From Nitrobacter sp963807355 (lineage in GTDB: Bacteria; Pseudomonadota; Alphaproteobacteria; Rhizobiales; Xanthobacteraceae): a stretch of DNA of 64,000 nucleotides. A program made the translations under genes and the position numbers. Positions within the stretch are counted from its first letter, which is position 1, and each line of letters begins with the position of its first letter. Of this stretch, positions 20,001 to 26,786 are shown one piece after another. The DNA lies in NCBI GenBank assembly GCA_963807355.1, contig CAWEBX010000003.1:248001-312000 (forward strand), written 5' to 3'. The notes under the pieces were generated by a model, which had not been told where the DNA came from, did not search any database, and was given only the letters and a program-made list of their open reading frames with translations.

Positions 20001-20152
20001 CCGGCGCGGCGGGTCGGCAGGTAGAGCGTGGCCTCGGCAAGTCGTTCGGGCTGCGCGCGCGGACGGAATCCCTCGATCAGTTCGCCGTCGACCAGTGCGG
20101 TGATGACGGTATGTAGAAACGGTGCCGATGCGGGGACGTTGCGGACGCGCAT
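17000..20152 (-). CDS. addB: Double-strand break repair protein AddB
   Basis: About 1050 residues, the usual length of alphaproteobacterial AddB, the partner of AddA. It has the N-terminal TLYLPTRRAGRMVRDIFLE block, a degenerate helicase core and a C-terminal RecB-family nuclease with RFAVLDYKTGSPPSNKQV. The complex unwinds and degrades DNA ends before RecA loading. I chose the ATG at 20152 (MRVRNVPASAPF) because AGGA lies 6 bases upstream; an ATG nine codons earlier has no such site. Unlike addA, this frame is intact. Confidence 0.92.
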   Translation of the reverse strand: MRVRNVPASAPFLHTVITALVDGELIEGFRPRAQPERLAEATLYLPTRRAGRMVRDIFLEVLDVDAVILPRIVALGGIDEDELAFAQAVSLSPESLELPPALDGLARRLALAQLINAWADRLKPGEPAQAPLVLGGPASTLTLAEDLARLMDDMATRGVDWRALDGLVPEALDRYWQLTLDFLKIARDYWPDHLQEKGRIEPVARRDRLIEAEAARLVTHHAGPVIAAGSTGSMPSTAKLLHVIATLPQGAVVLPGLDTDLDEDAWQLIGGRKDKSGAFITPPAAGHPQFALHGLLTRFGIARRDVRALGSPAPYGREMLASEAMRPAEATAQWHTRLAESEVAEKIAAGLQSLAVISAANPEMEALSIAVAMREARDLNKTAALVTFDRALARRVMAALGRWNLAFDDSGGDRLMDTSAGIFARLVAETACNGLEPPTLLALLKHPLCRLGRSAGGWTRAITTLELAILRGTRPPPGSKGLADEFAQFCGERDKLDRGENSSLHRTEPRAALKPHQLDEARDLIAVLRDALAPLESDGASRSADFTILASQHRQVIEAMSHDDQGVAVAFDGQHGRALAEAFGDLREAGDRSGLTVKIADYPETFEAAFGDRVVRHPQTTPASLRIYGPLEARLTQCDRVILGGLNEGVWPPAPPTDPWLSRPMRHELGLDLPERRIGLSAHDFTQLLGAEDVILSHAAKAGGAPAVASRFLHRLEAVAGTTRWTAAKQAGARYIQYAEALDRPDEVTPVAKPEPKPPRAARPTHLSVTAIEDWLRDPYTIYAKYVLKLLPLDTVDMPLSAADRGSAIHDALGDFTKLHPANLPDDPQDVLRAIGESRFAPLMQRPEARALWWPRFQRIAAWFAEWEASRRTQLVKIYAEVSGKIEIPINGDRNFILSARADRIEHLIDGRFAVLDYKTGSPPSNKQVRLGLSPQLTLESAILRKGGFAGIPPGASVSELVYVRLSGNNPPGEPRQVDLNNSKTDKQSPDEAADRALQELTALIRAFDDEQQGYVSLDLPMWKTRYGAYDDLARVKEWSAAGGLGLEEW

Positions 20153-20227
20153 GAGGAATCCTAATTCGAGATCAGGCATATCATGACATGAGCGGGAGAG
20201 GACCGGCGACCGGTTGAAAGGCAGGCG

Positions 20228-20950
20228 TCAGATGACGCCCGCGAGGACCGCTTTCTCGGCCTCCTGGACGGCATCGGGTGTTCCGACATGCATCCAGAGG
20301 CCGTCGAGCCGCAGCCCGAACAGCCGGTCCCGCTCGCCGGCCTGGTCGAATATCGTCGTCAGCGAAAACTCTCCTGTCGGCGCGCCGGCGAACAGCGTGG
20401 GCGACATGATGGCGGCGCCGGAATAAACGAACGGCACGACCTGGTTCTCTTTCCGTCTGCGAAGCGCCCCGTTGGGCAGCATGGCGTAATCGCCGCTGCC
20501 ACTGTAGCCGATGCTGCTCGCGGTCGGCGCCATTAGCAGCAGAATGTCCATGCGCGCGGGATCGAAGGCCTCGGTCAACCGCATCAGGTTGGAACGCGCG
20601 CCGTCGATCCACATCGTATCGGCATTGAGATGGAAGAACGGCGTCTCGCCGAGCAGCGGCAGGGCCTTGACCACGGCGCCTCCGGTGCCCAGCACCTCAT
20701 TGCGCTCATCGGAGATAATGATCCGCGGCCTGATGCGGTGCGCGACATGATCGATGATCTGATCGGGAAGATAGCGCACGTTAACGACCGCTTCTCCGAC
20801 GCTCGTCTCCGCCAATTTGTCCAGTACGTGGTCGAGCAGCGGCTTGCCGGCCACCGGCACCATGGGCTTGGGCATCCGCTCGGTCAGCGGCCGCATGCGC
20901 AGGCCGAGGCCCGCGGCGAGTACCATGGCTTTGGTAGGAGTAACTGGCAT
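20228..20950 (-). CDS. murU: N-acetylmuramate-1-phosphate uridylyltransferase-type nucleotidyltransferase
   Basis: 240 residues with the sugar-nucleotidyltransferase signature LAAGLGLRMRPLTERMPKPM, then FFHLNADTMWID (metal Asp) and LDGLWMHVGTPDAVQEAE at the end. The family also includes mannose-1-phosphate guanylyltransferases. Assignment as MurU rests on the nearby AmgK domain: AmgK phosphorylates MurNAc at C1 and MurU makes UDP-MurNAc from it, bypassing de novo synthesis during cell-wall recycling. It lies upstream of addB. Confidence 0.85.
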   Translation of the reverse strand: MPVTPTKAMVLAAGLGLRMRPLTERMPKPMVPVAGKPLLDHVLDKLAETSVGEAVVNVRYLPDQIIDHVAHRIRPRIIISDERNEVLGTGGAVVKALPLLGETPFFHLNADTMWIDGARSNLMRLTEAFDPARMDILLLMAPTASSIGYSGSGDYAMLPNGALRRRKENQVVPFVYSGAAIMSPTLFAGAPTGEFSLTTIFDQAGERDRLFGLRLDGLWMHVGTPDAVQEAEKAVLAGVI

Positions 20951-20985
20951 GTCTTAGCTCACGCACATCGTCAATTCAGCGAACT

Positions 20986-21080
20986 ATAGCGGTTTCGAGC
21001 GAAGTGGATACCCGGTTCGCGTGAAGAAAGCGCGTCAGATCAGAATTATAAAGCCACGCTTCTGATTCCATCAGAAGCGT
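20986..21080 (+). repeat. Dispersed repeat family A, full copy
   Basis: The core GCGAAGTGGATACCCGGTTCGCG-like segment (21000 region) is followed by a perfect 11-bp hairpin: ACGCTTCTGAT (21056-21066) and ATCAGAAGCGT (21070-21080) with a 3-base loop. It occupies much of the 286-base gap between the PilZ gene and murU, so it lies in the murU 5' region. The rest of the gap shows no gene. Confidence 0.8.
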
Positions 21081-21236
21081 AAAGGCCCTGTATCACGCCG
21101 CGTTACGAATCGCACTGATAACTCCGGCGATACACGCCCGAGATGATGAAGCGCCCATGATAGCGGAGGGGCTGCTGGATGAGATGGCGGGATACGGGCG
21201 GAAACCGCACCGCGCCTTTCTTCATTCGCTCCAGGA

Positions 21237-21557
21237 TCAGGTGTCCGCCGTGGCGCTGTTTTGCCGGCTTGTCTTTTTCTTTTTGTCGCTCTGCTTCAGG
21301 AAATTGACGCCAACCTGGTCGCCATTGACCCAAGCCAGTTCGCAGCGGCGATAGGCGAGACCCGTGGATGACAGCAGCAGAAAAAACTCTTTGAGATGCA
21401 GGCCTTCGATGGAGCCTTCGATAGTCAGCTTGGCGCCGATTTCCGATACGTCCTCGATGGTGCAGTCGCGGCGCCAGGTGCCGTCGATGCCCATCATGCG
21501 CGCGCTGTAACCGCGCTCGAAGGTGACGCGCTCGTTTTTGCGTCGTTCTACACCCAT
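21237..21557 (-). CDS. PilZ-domain protein
   Basis: 106 residues. It starts GVERRKNERVTFERGY, where the RRxxxR box of PilZ binds cyclic di-GMP, and continues with DCTIEDVSEIGAKLTIEG, matching the D/NxSxxG box. Such single-domain proteins act as c-di-GMP-responsive adaptors; the partner is unknown. GGCGGAG precedes the ATG at 21557; the frame is open 18 codons further upstream without homology. It is rich in Lys at the C-terminus (QSDKKKKTSRQ). It sits between tsaE-amgK and murU. Confidence 0.8.
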   Translation of the reverse strand: MGVERRKNERVTFERGYSARMMGIDGTWRRDCTIEDVSEIGAKLTIEGSIEGLHLKEFFLLLSSTGLAYRRCELAWVNGDQVGVNFLKQSDKKKKTSRQNSATADT

Positions 21558-21660
21558 GATGTGCTCCGCCTTGGAAGGACGACTCTGCCGCGATCCGCAG
21601 GATAGATCCAAGGCTCCGAAGCTACGATGCTACTTCTAAAAAGGCGTAAAATAAAACGGT

Positions 21661-23184
21661 TCAACCCGCCGGAGGCGGAACGTGATTCTGATACCACTCT
21701 TGGGCCGCTGATAACGCCGGGTGAGCCAGCGAGCGCGTGAGATAGGTCCAGATGCGGGGTTGATGTCGCAGATAGTGCGGTTTGCCATCGCGCCGATTGA
21801 GTCGCGCGAACGTGCCGAGCAGTCGGGTGTTGCGTTGTGTCGATATGATGGCATACAGCTCGGCGAAACCGGCGGGGTCGAACCGCGTTTCCGATTCCAG
21901 CCGCGCCTTCACGTAGCGGGTAAGCAACGCGAGTTCGATCAATTCGGGAACGTCCACCCGCGCATCCTGCAAAAGCGAGACCAGATCGTAGGCGGCGGGA
22001 CCGAGCACGGTGTCCTGAAAGTCGATGATGCCGACCCTTCCGATATCTCGCTGTTGCTCCAACCAGATTAAATTGGGCGAGTGGAAATCACGCAACACCC
22101 AGGTTCTGGACGCAGCACTCGGTTTCGCCAGCAATGCGCGCCAGATTGTCGTGAACTCCGCGCGCAGGTCTTCGCTCGGTTCAATGCCGCGGTCGATCAG
22201 ATACCAGTCCAGCATCAGGCCGACCTCGACCAGCATCGCTTCGGTATCGAACACCGGAATGGTGTAGGCGATGTCCGCCGCCACCGGAAGTGTGTCGGGC
22301 AGTGTCTGACAATGCAGCGCGGCCAGTAGATCGGTGGCCGTTTGATAACGCTCGACGATCGGCGTCGGCGGCGTGCCTTCGACGAAGCTGGCGCTGCCGA
22401 AATCTTCGGTAATCAGGAATCCTGACTCCAGATCGGCATGATGGATCACCGGCGCGGAGAAGCCGTGGTTGCGCAGGCCGCGGGCGATCGCGACGAAGGG
22501 CTTGATGTCTTCGGCAAGATGCACCGCCGCGCTGTAGGATTTGCCGTCGTGGATCGCCGGTCCGTCGGGTCGCCGTGGCGCGTTCATCAGGATGAAACTG
22601 CCATCGCTGCAGATTATCCGGGCGTATGAGCGCGTCGAAGCGTCTCCGGGCATGCGGCGCCGTTCCGCGTCCAAACACCCGGCATCGTCGAGGAATCGGC
22701 GCAGCGCGGCAAGCCGCGCAACCTGAGAGGCGGCCTTACCATATCCGGTGATTTCGGCGGCGCGCGCGGCTGATCCGAGTGCCGGACTGTGGCTGATGGC
22801 GATGTCGATCCGATCGGCAGGCAGGCCGCCGGCTGCGCGGTCCGGCCATTCGATCAGGACCAACGTGTCTTCGGGCAGCGGCGCGAGGCCAATCTCCTCA
22901 AGTTCATCGGGGCCACTGATGCGATAGAGGTCGGCGTGGAGCAGCGGACAGGGCGGCAGATCATAATGTTGCGCCAGGGTGAAGGTCGGGCTCGGCACCT
23001 CGATCGTGTCGTCGCCCGCGAGATACCGGATCATGGCGCGGGCGGCGGAGGTCTTGCCTGCGCCGAGATCGCCGGACAGCGTGATGACGTCCCCGGGACC
23101 GATCAGGAGCGCGAGGTCGGCCATGAGATGCGCGGTCGCAGTCTCGTTGAGGAGCGCGGTCGCGAATCTCGACGGTCCGCTCAT
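21661..23184 (-). CDS. tsaE-amgK: TsaE-AmgK fusion: tRNA t6A ATPase domain joined to a MurNAc/GlcNAc anomeric kinase domain
   Basis: 507 residues in two parts. Residues 1 to about 150 are TsaE: the Walker A motif GDLGAGKTSAARAMI (near residues 38-52), then VPSPTFTLAQHY and LHADLYRISGPDELEEIGL. TsaE is the ATPase that helps TsaBD make N6-threonylcarbamoyl-adenosine in tRNA. From about residue 170 the chain is an aminoglycoside-phosphotransferase-fold kinase: MPGDASTRSYARI, VLRDFHSPNLIWL (catalytic Asp and Asn) and GIIDFQDTVLGPAAYDL (metal Asp), matching AmgK of cell-wall recycling. Its ATG overlaps the divL stop by four bases. Confidence 0.88.
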   Translation of the reverse strand: MSGPSRFATALLNETATAHLMADLALLIGPGDVITLSGDLGAGKTSAARAMIRYLAGDDTIEVPSPTFTLAQHYDLPPCPLLHADLYRISGPDELEEIGLAPLPEDTLVLIEWPDRAAGGLPADRIDIAISHSPALGSAARAAEITGYGKAASQVARLAALRRFLDDAGCLDAERRRMPGDASTRSYARIICSDGSFILMNAPRRPDGPAIHDGKSYSAAVHLAEDIKPFVAIARGLRNHGFSAPVIHHADLESGFLITEDFGSASFVEGTPPTPIVERYQTATDLLAALHCQTLPDTLPVAADIAYTIPVFDTEAMLVEVGLMLDWYLIDRGIEPSEDLRAEFTTIWRALLAKPSAASRTWVLRDFHSPNLIWLEQQRDIGRVGIIDFQDTVLGPAAYDLVSLLQDARVDVPELIELALLTRYVKARLESETRFDPAGFAELYAIISTQRNTRLLGTFARLNRRDGKPHYLRHQPRIWTYLTRSLAHPALSAAQEWYQNHVPPPAG

Positions 23185-25751
23185 TCGGCGGCATTTCGGT
23201 GGGCGGCTTGGTCGAGCGGAAAATCACACACGACCCGGGTGCCGCTCTTGGTGGTGGAATCGAAATGCACGCGCCCGCCATGGAGTTCCACGAAGGAGCG
23301 CACCAGCGAGAGGCCCAGGCCGGGGCCGCGATGGCGCGATCCGTTCGCGTGGCTTTCGAACCAGTCGAACACCTTGTCCTTGACGTCGGGCGAAATGCCG
23401 GGACCTTCGTCCATCACGGCAAATCTCACATTGTGCTCGGCGCGCCGGGCGCTCACGGTGATCACGGCGTCCGACGGCGAGAAATTGGCGGCATTGGCAA
23501 GCAGATTATAGAGAACCTGAACGATGCGGCGCTCGTCGCCGATGAAGTTGCCGATGTCCGGATCGACATCGACATTCAGCACGATTCGATCGCGGGTCAG
23601 GCGGTCCTGAATGCCTTCCGCCGCCGCGGCGATGGTCTTGCGGGCATCGACCGGCCCGAGCTCAAGCGTCATGGCGCCGGCGTCGATAGTGGCGAGGTCG
23701 AGGATGTTGTTGGTCAGCGCCAGCAGCGCGTCTGTCGACGAGGTGATGTAGTTGACATACTCGGCCTGCTTCTCGGTGAGCGGCCCCGTGCCGGGATCGT
23801 TCATCAGATGCGCGAAGCCGATGATGGTCGTCAGGGGCGAGCGAAGTTCGTACGAGACGTGATGGACGAAATCGATTTTCATCTGATCGGCGGTCTCGAG
23901 CGCATCGTTGCGCTCGCGCAGCGCGCGTTCCACGTTCTCGCTATCTGTGATGTCATGGAAGGTCAGCATGGTGGCGCCGTCGGGAAGCGGCATGGTCATG
24001 CAGTCCAGTATGCTACCGTCCTTGCGCTCGAGCTTGAGCGGCACTGAGGTGCGATTATCGATGCCGGTGACCGCCCTGCGGATCGTCAGCCACGCGTCAT
24101 TATCGTCGAACAACGGTTTGCACCATGCCTCGACCGTATCGATATGCGGCTGCTGCGAGAGCGCCTCGGGCGAAAGCTTCCACATCCGCGCAAAGGCCGG
24201 ATTGAAAAGCTGCGCGCGTCCGTTACTGCCGAATACCGCGACTGCTTCGGTTAGGCTGTCGAGGGTCTCGCGCTGCACGGTGATGAGCCGGTCATATCGC
24301 CGAGCCAGATTCAGGCTTTCCGTGACATCGTCAAACAGGTAGGTGACACCGCCTTCCGGATTCGGTGTGGTGACGATGCTGAGTGCGCGCCCGTCCGGCA
24401 GATACCATACGTCCTTGACGGCTTCGTTGGCGCGATAGGCTTCATGCAGGCGTGCTTTCCATGCGCGGAAGTCCGGCTGTTCCGGCAATCTGCGCGTCGC
24501 GCGCAGGCGATCGAGCACGCTGGAGTCGTCGGGATGTCCATCGAGAAAGGGGCGGTCGAGATCCCACAGCCGGCGGTAGGAGTCGTTGTAGAAAGCGAGC
24601 CGCCGCAGCCCGTCGAACACGGCGACGCCTGATGACAATTGGTCGAGGGTTCGGCGATGTGCGTCCGCCATCCGTTCCAGCGCCTGCCTTAGCTCCGTAG
24701 CCTCGCTGACGTCGAGCGCGATGCTGGCGCTCCCGCCGGTGGTCCGCAGTGCGTGAATGTCGTGCATGCGCCGCTCGCCGCCGATGACGATCGGCAACCG
24801 CGCGGTAAAAGTGGCATGATCGTTCAGCGCCCGCGCCATCGCGATACGGTGCTCGCTGTCGAGCAGTTCGAGATTGCGCTGGATTGCGTCGGCTGCGTGG
24901 GCGGCTTCGGTGGCGCGCGCATAGGCCGCGTTGGCGAAGGAGATATTGCCGTCTTCGCCTCTCGCCCAGAGCGGCCATGGCGCTGCGGCTGCGAAGGCCC
25001 GCAGCATCTCTGTTTCTGCCAGAAGACTGTTGTGCCGCAGCGTCATCTCGGCGAGGTCGCGCCGCAAACCGCCAAGATCGCGGATACGCACGATGGCCTG
25101 GCCGCCGATGGCGCGGCCCATCGCTTCTACGGTGCGGCCGGCCGACGTGACCAGATTGAGCAGAAAACCTTCTCCGGCATTGCGCAGCGCATCGACCGCG
25201 TGATCCATCTGCAACGCCGGCTCAGGCAGCAGCCAGGTTCCGAATGCCAAAACCAGCAAGGGCTGTTTTATATCCTGCGGTAACAGCAGCGCGGTATCGC
25301 CGCTGACCTGGGGACGGTCCTCGCCCGCGCCCCACGAAATCAAAATCTGCGGTTCCACGAATAGAAGGGCGCGAAAGCGGTCGGCCTCCGATTGAAGTTC
25401 GCGTATTTCGGCGCGCAGCCGCTGTTCGTTCGCGGCGGCGCGGATGCGCGTGCGCATCAGCAGGATAGCGGCGACCACCGAGAAACTCAGCACGCCGAGC
25501 GCCATTGCCAGCGCAGTCAAATCCTGCCGACTGAGATTCATGAAAGTCTGGAGCAGCCGTTCGGCCAGCGTTGGTTCGGCTGCCCAAGCGGGCGATATGT
25601 CAATGAGGCTGACCGCGCCGGCACCGGCGATGCCGCCCGGCACCAGCGAGGTGCATGACAGTAAGGTCCGACGCATCACGCCGATTACGCCTGACATCTT
25701 TGCCCCAAAACCGCACGACGATGTTCGACCGGCAAACCGTTCGCCGTTCAC
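23181..25751 (-). CDS. divL: DivL-type PAS sensor kinase with Tyr in place of the phospho-acceptor His
   Basis: Up to 856 residues. An N-terminal membrane region (about 76-99) is followed by a coiled segment, several PAS-like domains (about 250-600), a dimerisation box FVHHVSYELRSPLTTIIGF and an intact ATPase domain (NLLANAANFS, DEGPGISPDV, GPGLGLSLV). In the dimerisation box the residue at the phospho-His position is Tyr634. This is the mark of DivL, which in Caulobacter binds DivK and controls CckA, hence CtrA and the cell cycle. The neighbouring tsaE is the usual one for divL. The start is uncertain: GTG at 25751, or ATG at 25697 or 25676. Confidence 0.85.
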   Translation of the reverse strand: MNGERFAGRTSSCGFGAKMSGVIGVMRRTLLSCTSLVPGGIAGAGAVSLIDISPAWAAEPTLAERLLQTFMNLSRQDLTALAMALGVLSFSVVAAILLMRTRIRAAANEQRLRAEIRELQSEADRFRALLFVEPQILISWGAGEDRPQVSGDTALLLPQDIKQPLLVLAFGTWLLPEPALQMDHAVDALRNAGEGFLLNLVTSAGRTVEAMGRAIGGQAIVRIRDLGGLRRDLAEMTLRHNSLLAETEMLRAFAAAAPWPLWARGEDGNISFANAAYARATEAAHAADAIQRNLELLDSEHRIAMARALNDHATFTARLPIVIGGERRMHDIHALRTTGGSASIALDVSEATELRQALERMADAHRRTLDQLSSGVAVFDGLRRLAFYNDSYRRLWDLDRPFLDGHPDDSSVLDRLRATRRLPEQPDFRAWKARLHEAYRANEAVKDVWYLPDGRALSIVTTPNPEGGVTYLFDDVTESLNLARRYDRLITVQRETLDSLTEAVAVFGSNGRAQLFNPAFARMWKLSPEALSQQPHIDTVEAWCKPLFDDNDAWLTIRRAVTGIDNRTSVPLKLERKDGSILDCMTMPLPDGATMLTFHDITDSENVERALRERNDALETADQMKIDFVHHVSYELRSPLTTIIGFAHLMNDPGTGPLTEKQAEYVNYITSSTDALLALTNNILDLATIDAGAMTLELGPVDARKTIAAAAEGIQDRLTRDRIVLNVDVDPDIGNFIGDERRIVQVLYNLLANAANFSPSDAVITVSARRAEHNVRFAVMDEGPGISPDVKDKVFDWFESHANGSRHRGPGLGLSLVRSFVELHGGRVHFDSTTKSGTRVVCDFPLDQAAHRNAAE

Positions 25752-26063
25752 GAATCGACCACCATTATGCTTAAGCGGACTCGGGGGGTAAGAGTCCAGA
25801 CCGTGAACGGGAATCCGGCAATGGAAAAATGCGCGGCCGCGACATTTTCGAAACGATTTTCTTAAAGACGCGCGGCAGGGGCTAAAGCGGGATGAGGTTT
25901 GATTAAATCGTCATGCCGGTTTTATGCCGGACATCCCGTCTTGAAATATGAATCCCACCAAAGACATGGATGGCCGTCATCCTGGCGCCCGGTTCCTCCC
26001 CGACGGTGGCCGAAACTGAGTCGCGTCGCCGCGCGCTTGTCCCGCGCAAGAGGAGGAGCCGTC
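25752..26063. other. Intergenic region between divL and a small secreted-protein gene
   Basis: This 312-base gap lies between divergent genes. The left half must hold the divL promoter but shows no box I can call. The right half (25908-25994) is a worn copy of repeat family C. Confidence 0.5.
25908..25994 (+). repeat. Degenerate copy of palindromic repeat family C
   Basis: It keeps the order of the 49060 element: CGTCATGCCGG and ATGCCGGACATCC on the left, CGTCTTGAAATAT in the middle, then AAGACATGGATGGCCG on the right, followed by a partly lost final hairpin. Mismatches suggest an old copy. Confidence 0.6.
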
Positions 26064-26309
26064 ATGATACGATTAGCAATCGCGTTTGTGTTGGCACTGG
26101 CCGCGACCGCGACCAACGCGCAAGATACCAAGTCTGGACAATCGCACACGCCGGCCGTTGGCAGCGCGGATGGGACACGGCCGTTCCTATTTGATGGACG
26201 AATGCCGGGTGATGGCGTCCGGCGGGGACCGCTCGCCAAAGATCATCACCCCAACGCCGGCGCCATCGTGGTGCCGCCAAAAGCAAACGAGCCCGCGTCC
26301 GAACGATGA
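26064..26309 (+). CDS. Small secreted protein of unknown function
   Basis: 81 residues. It begins with a clear signal peptide, MIRLAIAFVLALAATATNAQ, with a likely cleavage after NAQ or TNA, leaving a mature chain of about 60 residues rich in Gly, Pro and His (GRMPGDGVRRGPLAKDHHPN). A very strong ribosome-binding site, AGGAGGAG, lies at 26051. I do not recognise a family. The signal peptide and the ribosome site argue that it is real despite its size. It faces dut and coaBC on the other strand. Confidence 0.65.
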   Translation: MIRLAIAFVLALAATATNAQDTKSGQSHTPAVGSADGTRPFLFDGRMPGDGVRRGPLAKDHHPNAGAIVVPPKANEPASER

Positions 26310-26327
26310 GTCCGCGCATCCGTGAAG

Positions 26328-26786
26328 CTAGCGTCCGGTCGAACCGAATCCACCGCTGCCGCGGGTCGTTGCCGACAACGACACTGCGCGCGCGAGTTCA
26401 ATGCGCGTCACCGGCGCCACGACCATCTGCGCGATGCGCTCGCCGCGGCGGATCGTGAATGATGCCGTTCCGAGGTTAACGAGGAGGACGTTGATCTCGC
26501 CCCGATAATCGGCGTCCACGGTGCCGGGCGAATTCAGCACGGTAACGCCGTGCTTGGCAGCGAGGCCGGAGCGCGGCCGCACCTGCGCCTCGAATCCGTC
26601 GGGCAATGCGATGATCAGCCCGGTCGGAACCATCGCATGCTGTCCGGCGATGAGAACCAGCGGCGCCTGTTCGGGAATTGCGGCGACGAGATCAAGACCG
26701 GCCGCCTGGCTGCTTTGGTAGCAAGGCAGCGGAAGACCCTCGGCATGAGGCAGTTGCACGACGTCAACCTTGATCGGGCCGCTCAC
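26328..26786 (-). CDS. dut: Deoxyuridine 5'-triphosphate nucleotidohydrolase
   Basis: 152 residues, standard for trimeric dUTPase. Motifs in order: AGLDLVAAIPE (1), PRSGLAAKHGV (2), NSPGTVDADYRGEINVLLVN (3), RRGERIAQMVV (4), and the flexible P-loop-like TTRGSGGFGSTGR (5) at the end. It hydrolyses dUTP to dUMP and keeps uracil out of DNA. The ATG overlaps the coaBC stop (ATGA), the same coaBC-dut pairing seen in many proteobacteria. Confidence 0.96.
   Translation of the reverse strand: MSGPIKVDVVQLPHAEGLPLPCYQSSQAAGLDLVAAIPEQAPLVLIAGQHAMVPTGLIIALPDGFEAQVRPRSGLAAKHGVTVLNSPGTVDADYRGEINVLLVNLGTASFTIRRGERIAQMVVAPVTRIELARAVSLSATTRGSGGFGSTGR

Noticed and set aside
17855..20116. 753-codon open frame on + opposite addB
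   Set aside because: It is antisense to a well-supported AddB and has no recognisable motif. Long antisense frames are common in GC-rich genomes with this codon use.
21237..25751. divL-tsaE-amgK-PilZ run as a new signalling or defence system
   Set aside because: divL-tsaE-amgK-murU-addBA is recognisable alphaproteobacterial core order; only the PilZ position and the fusion merit a second look.
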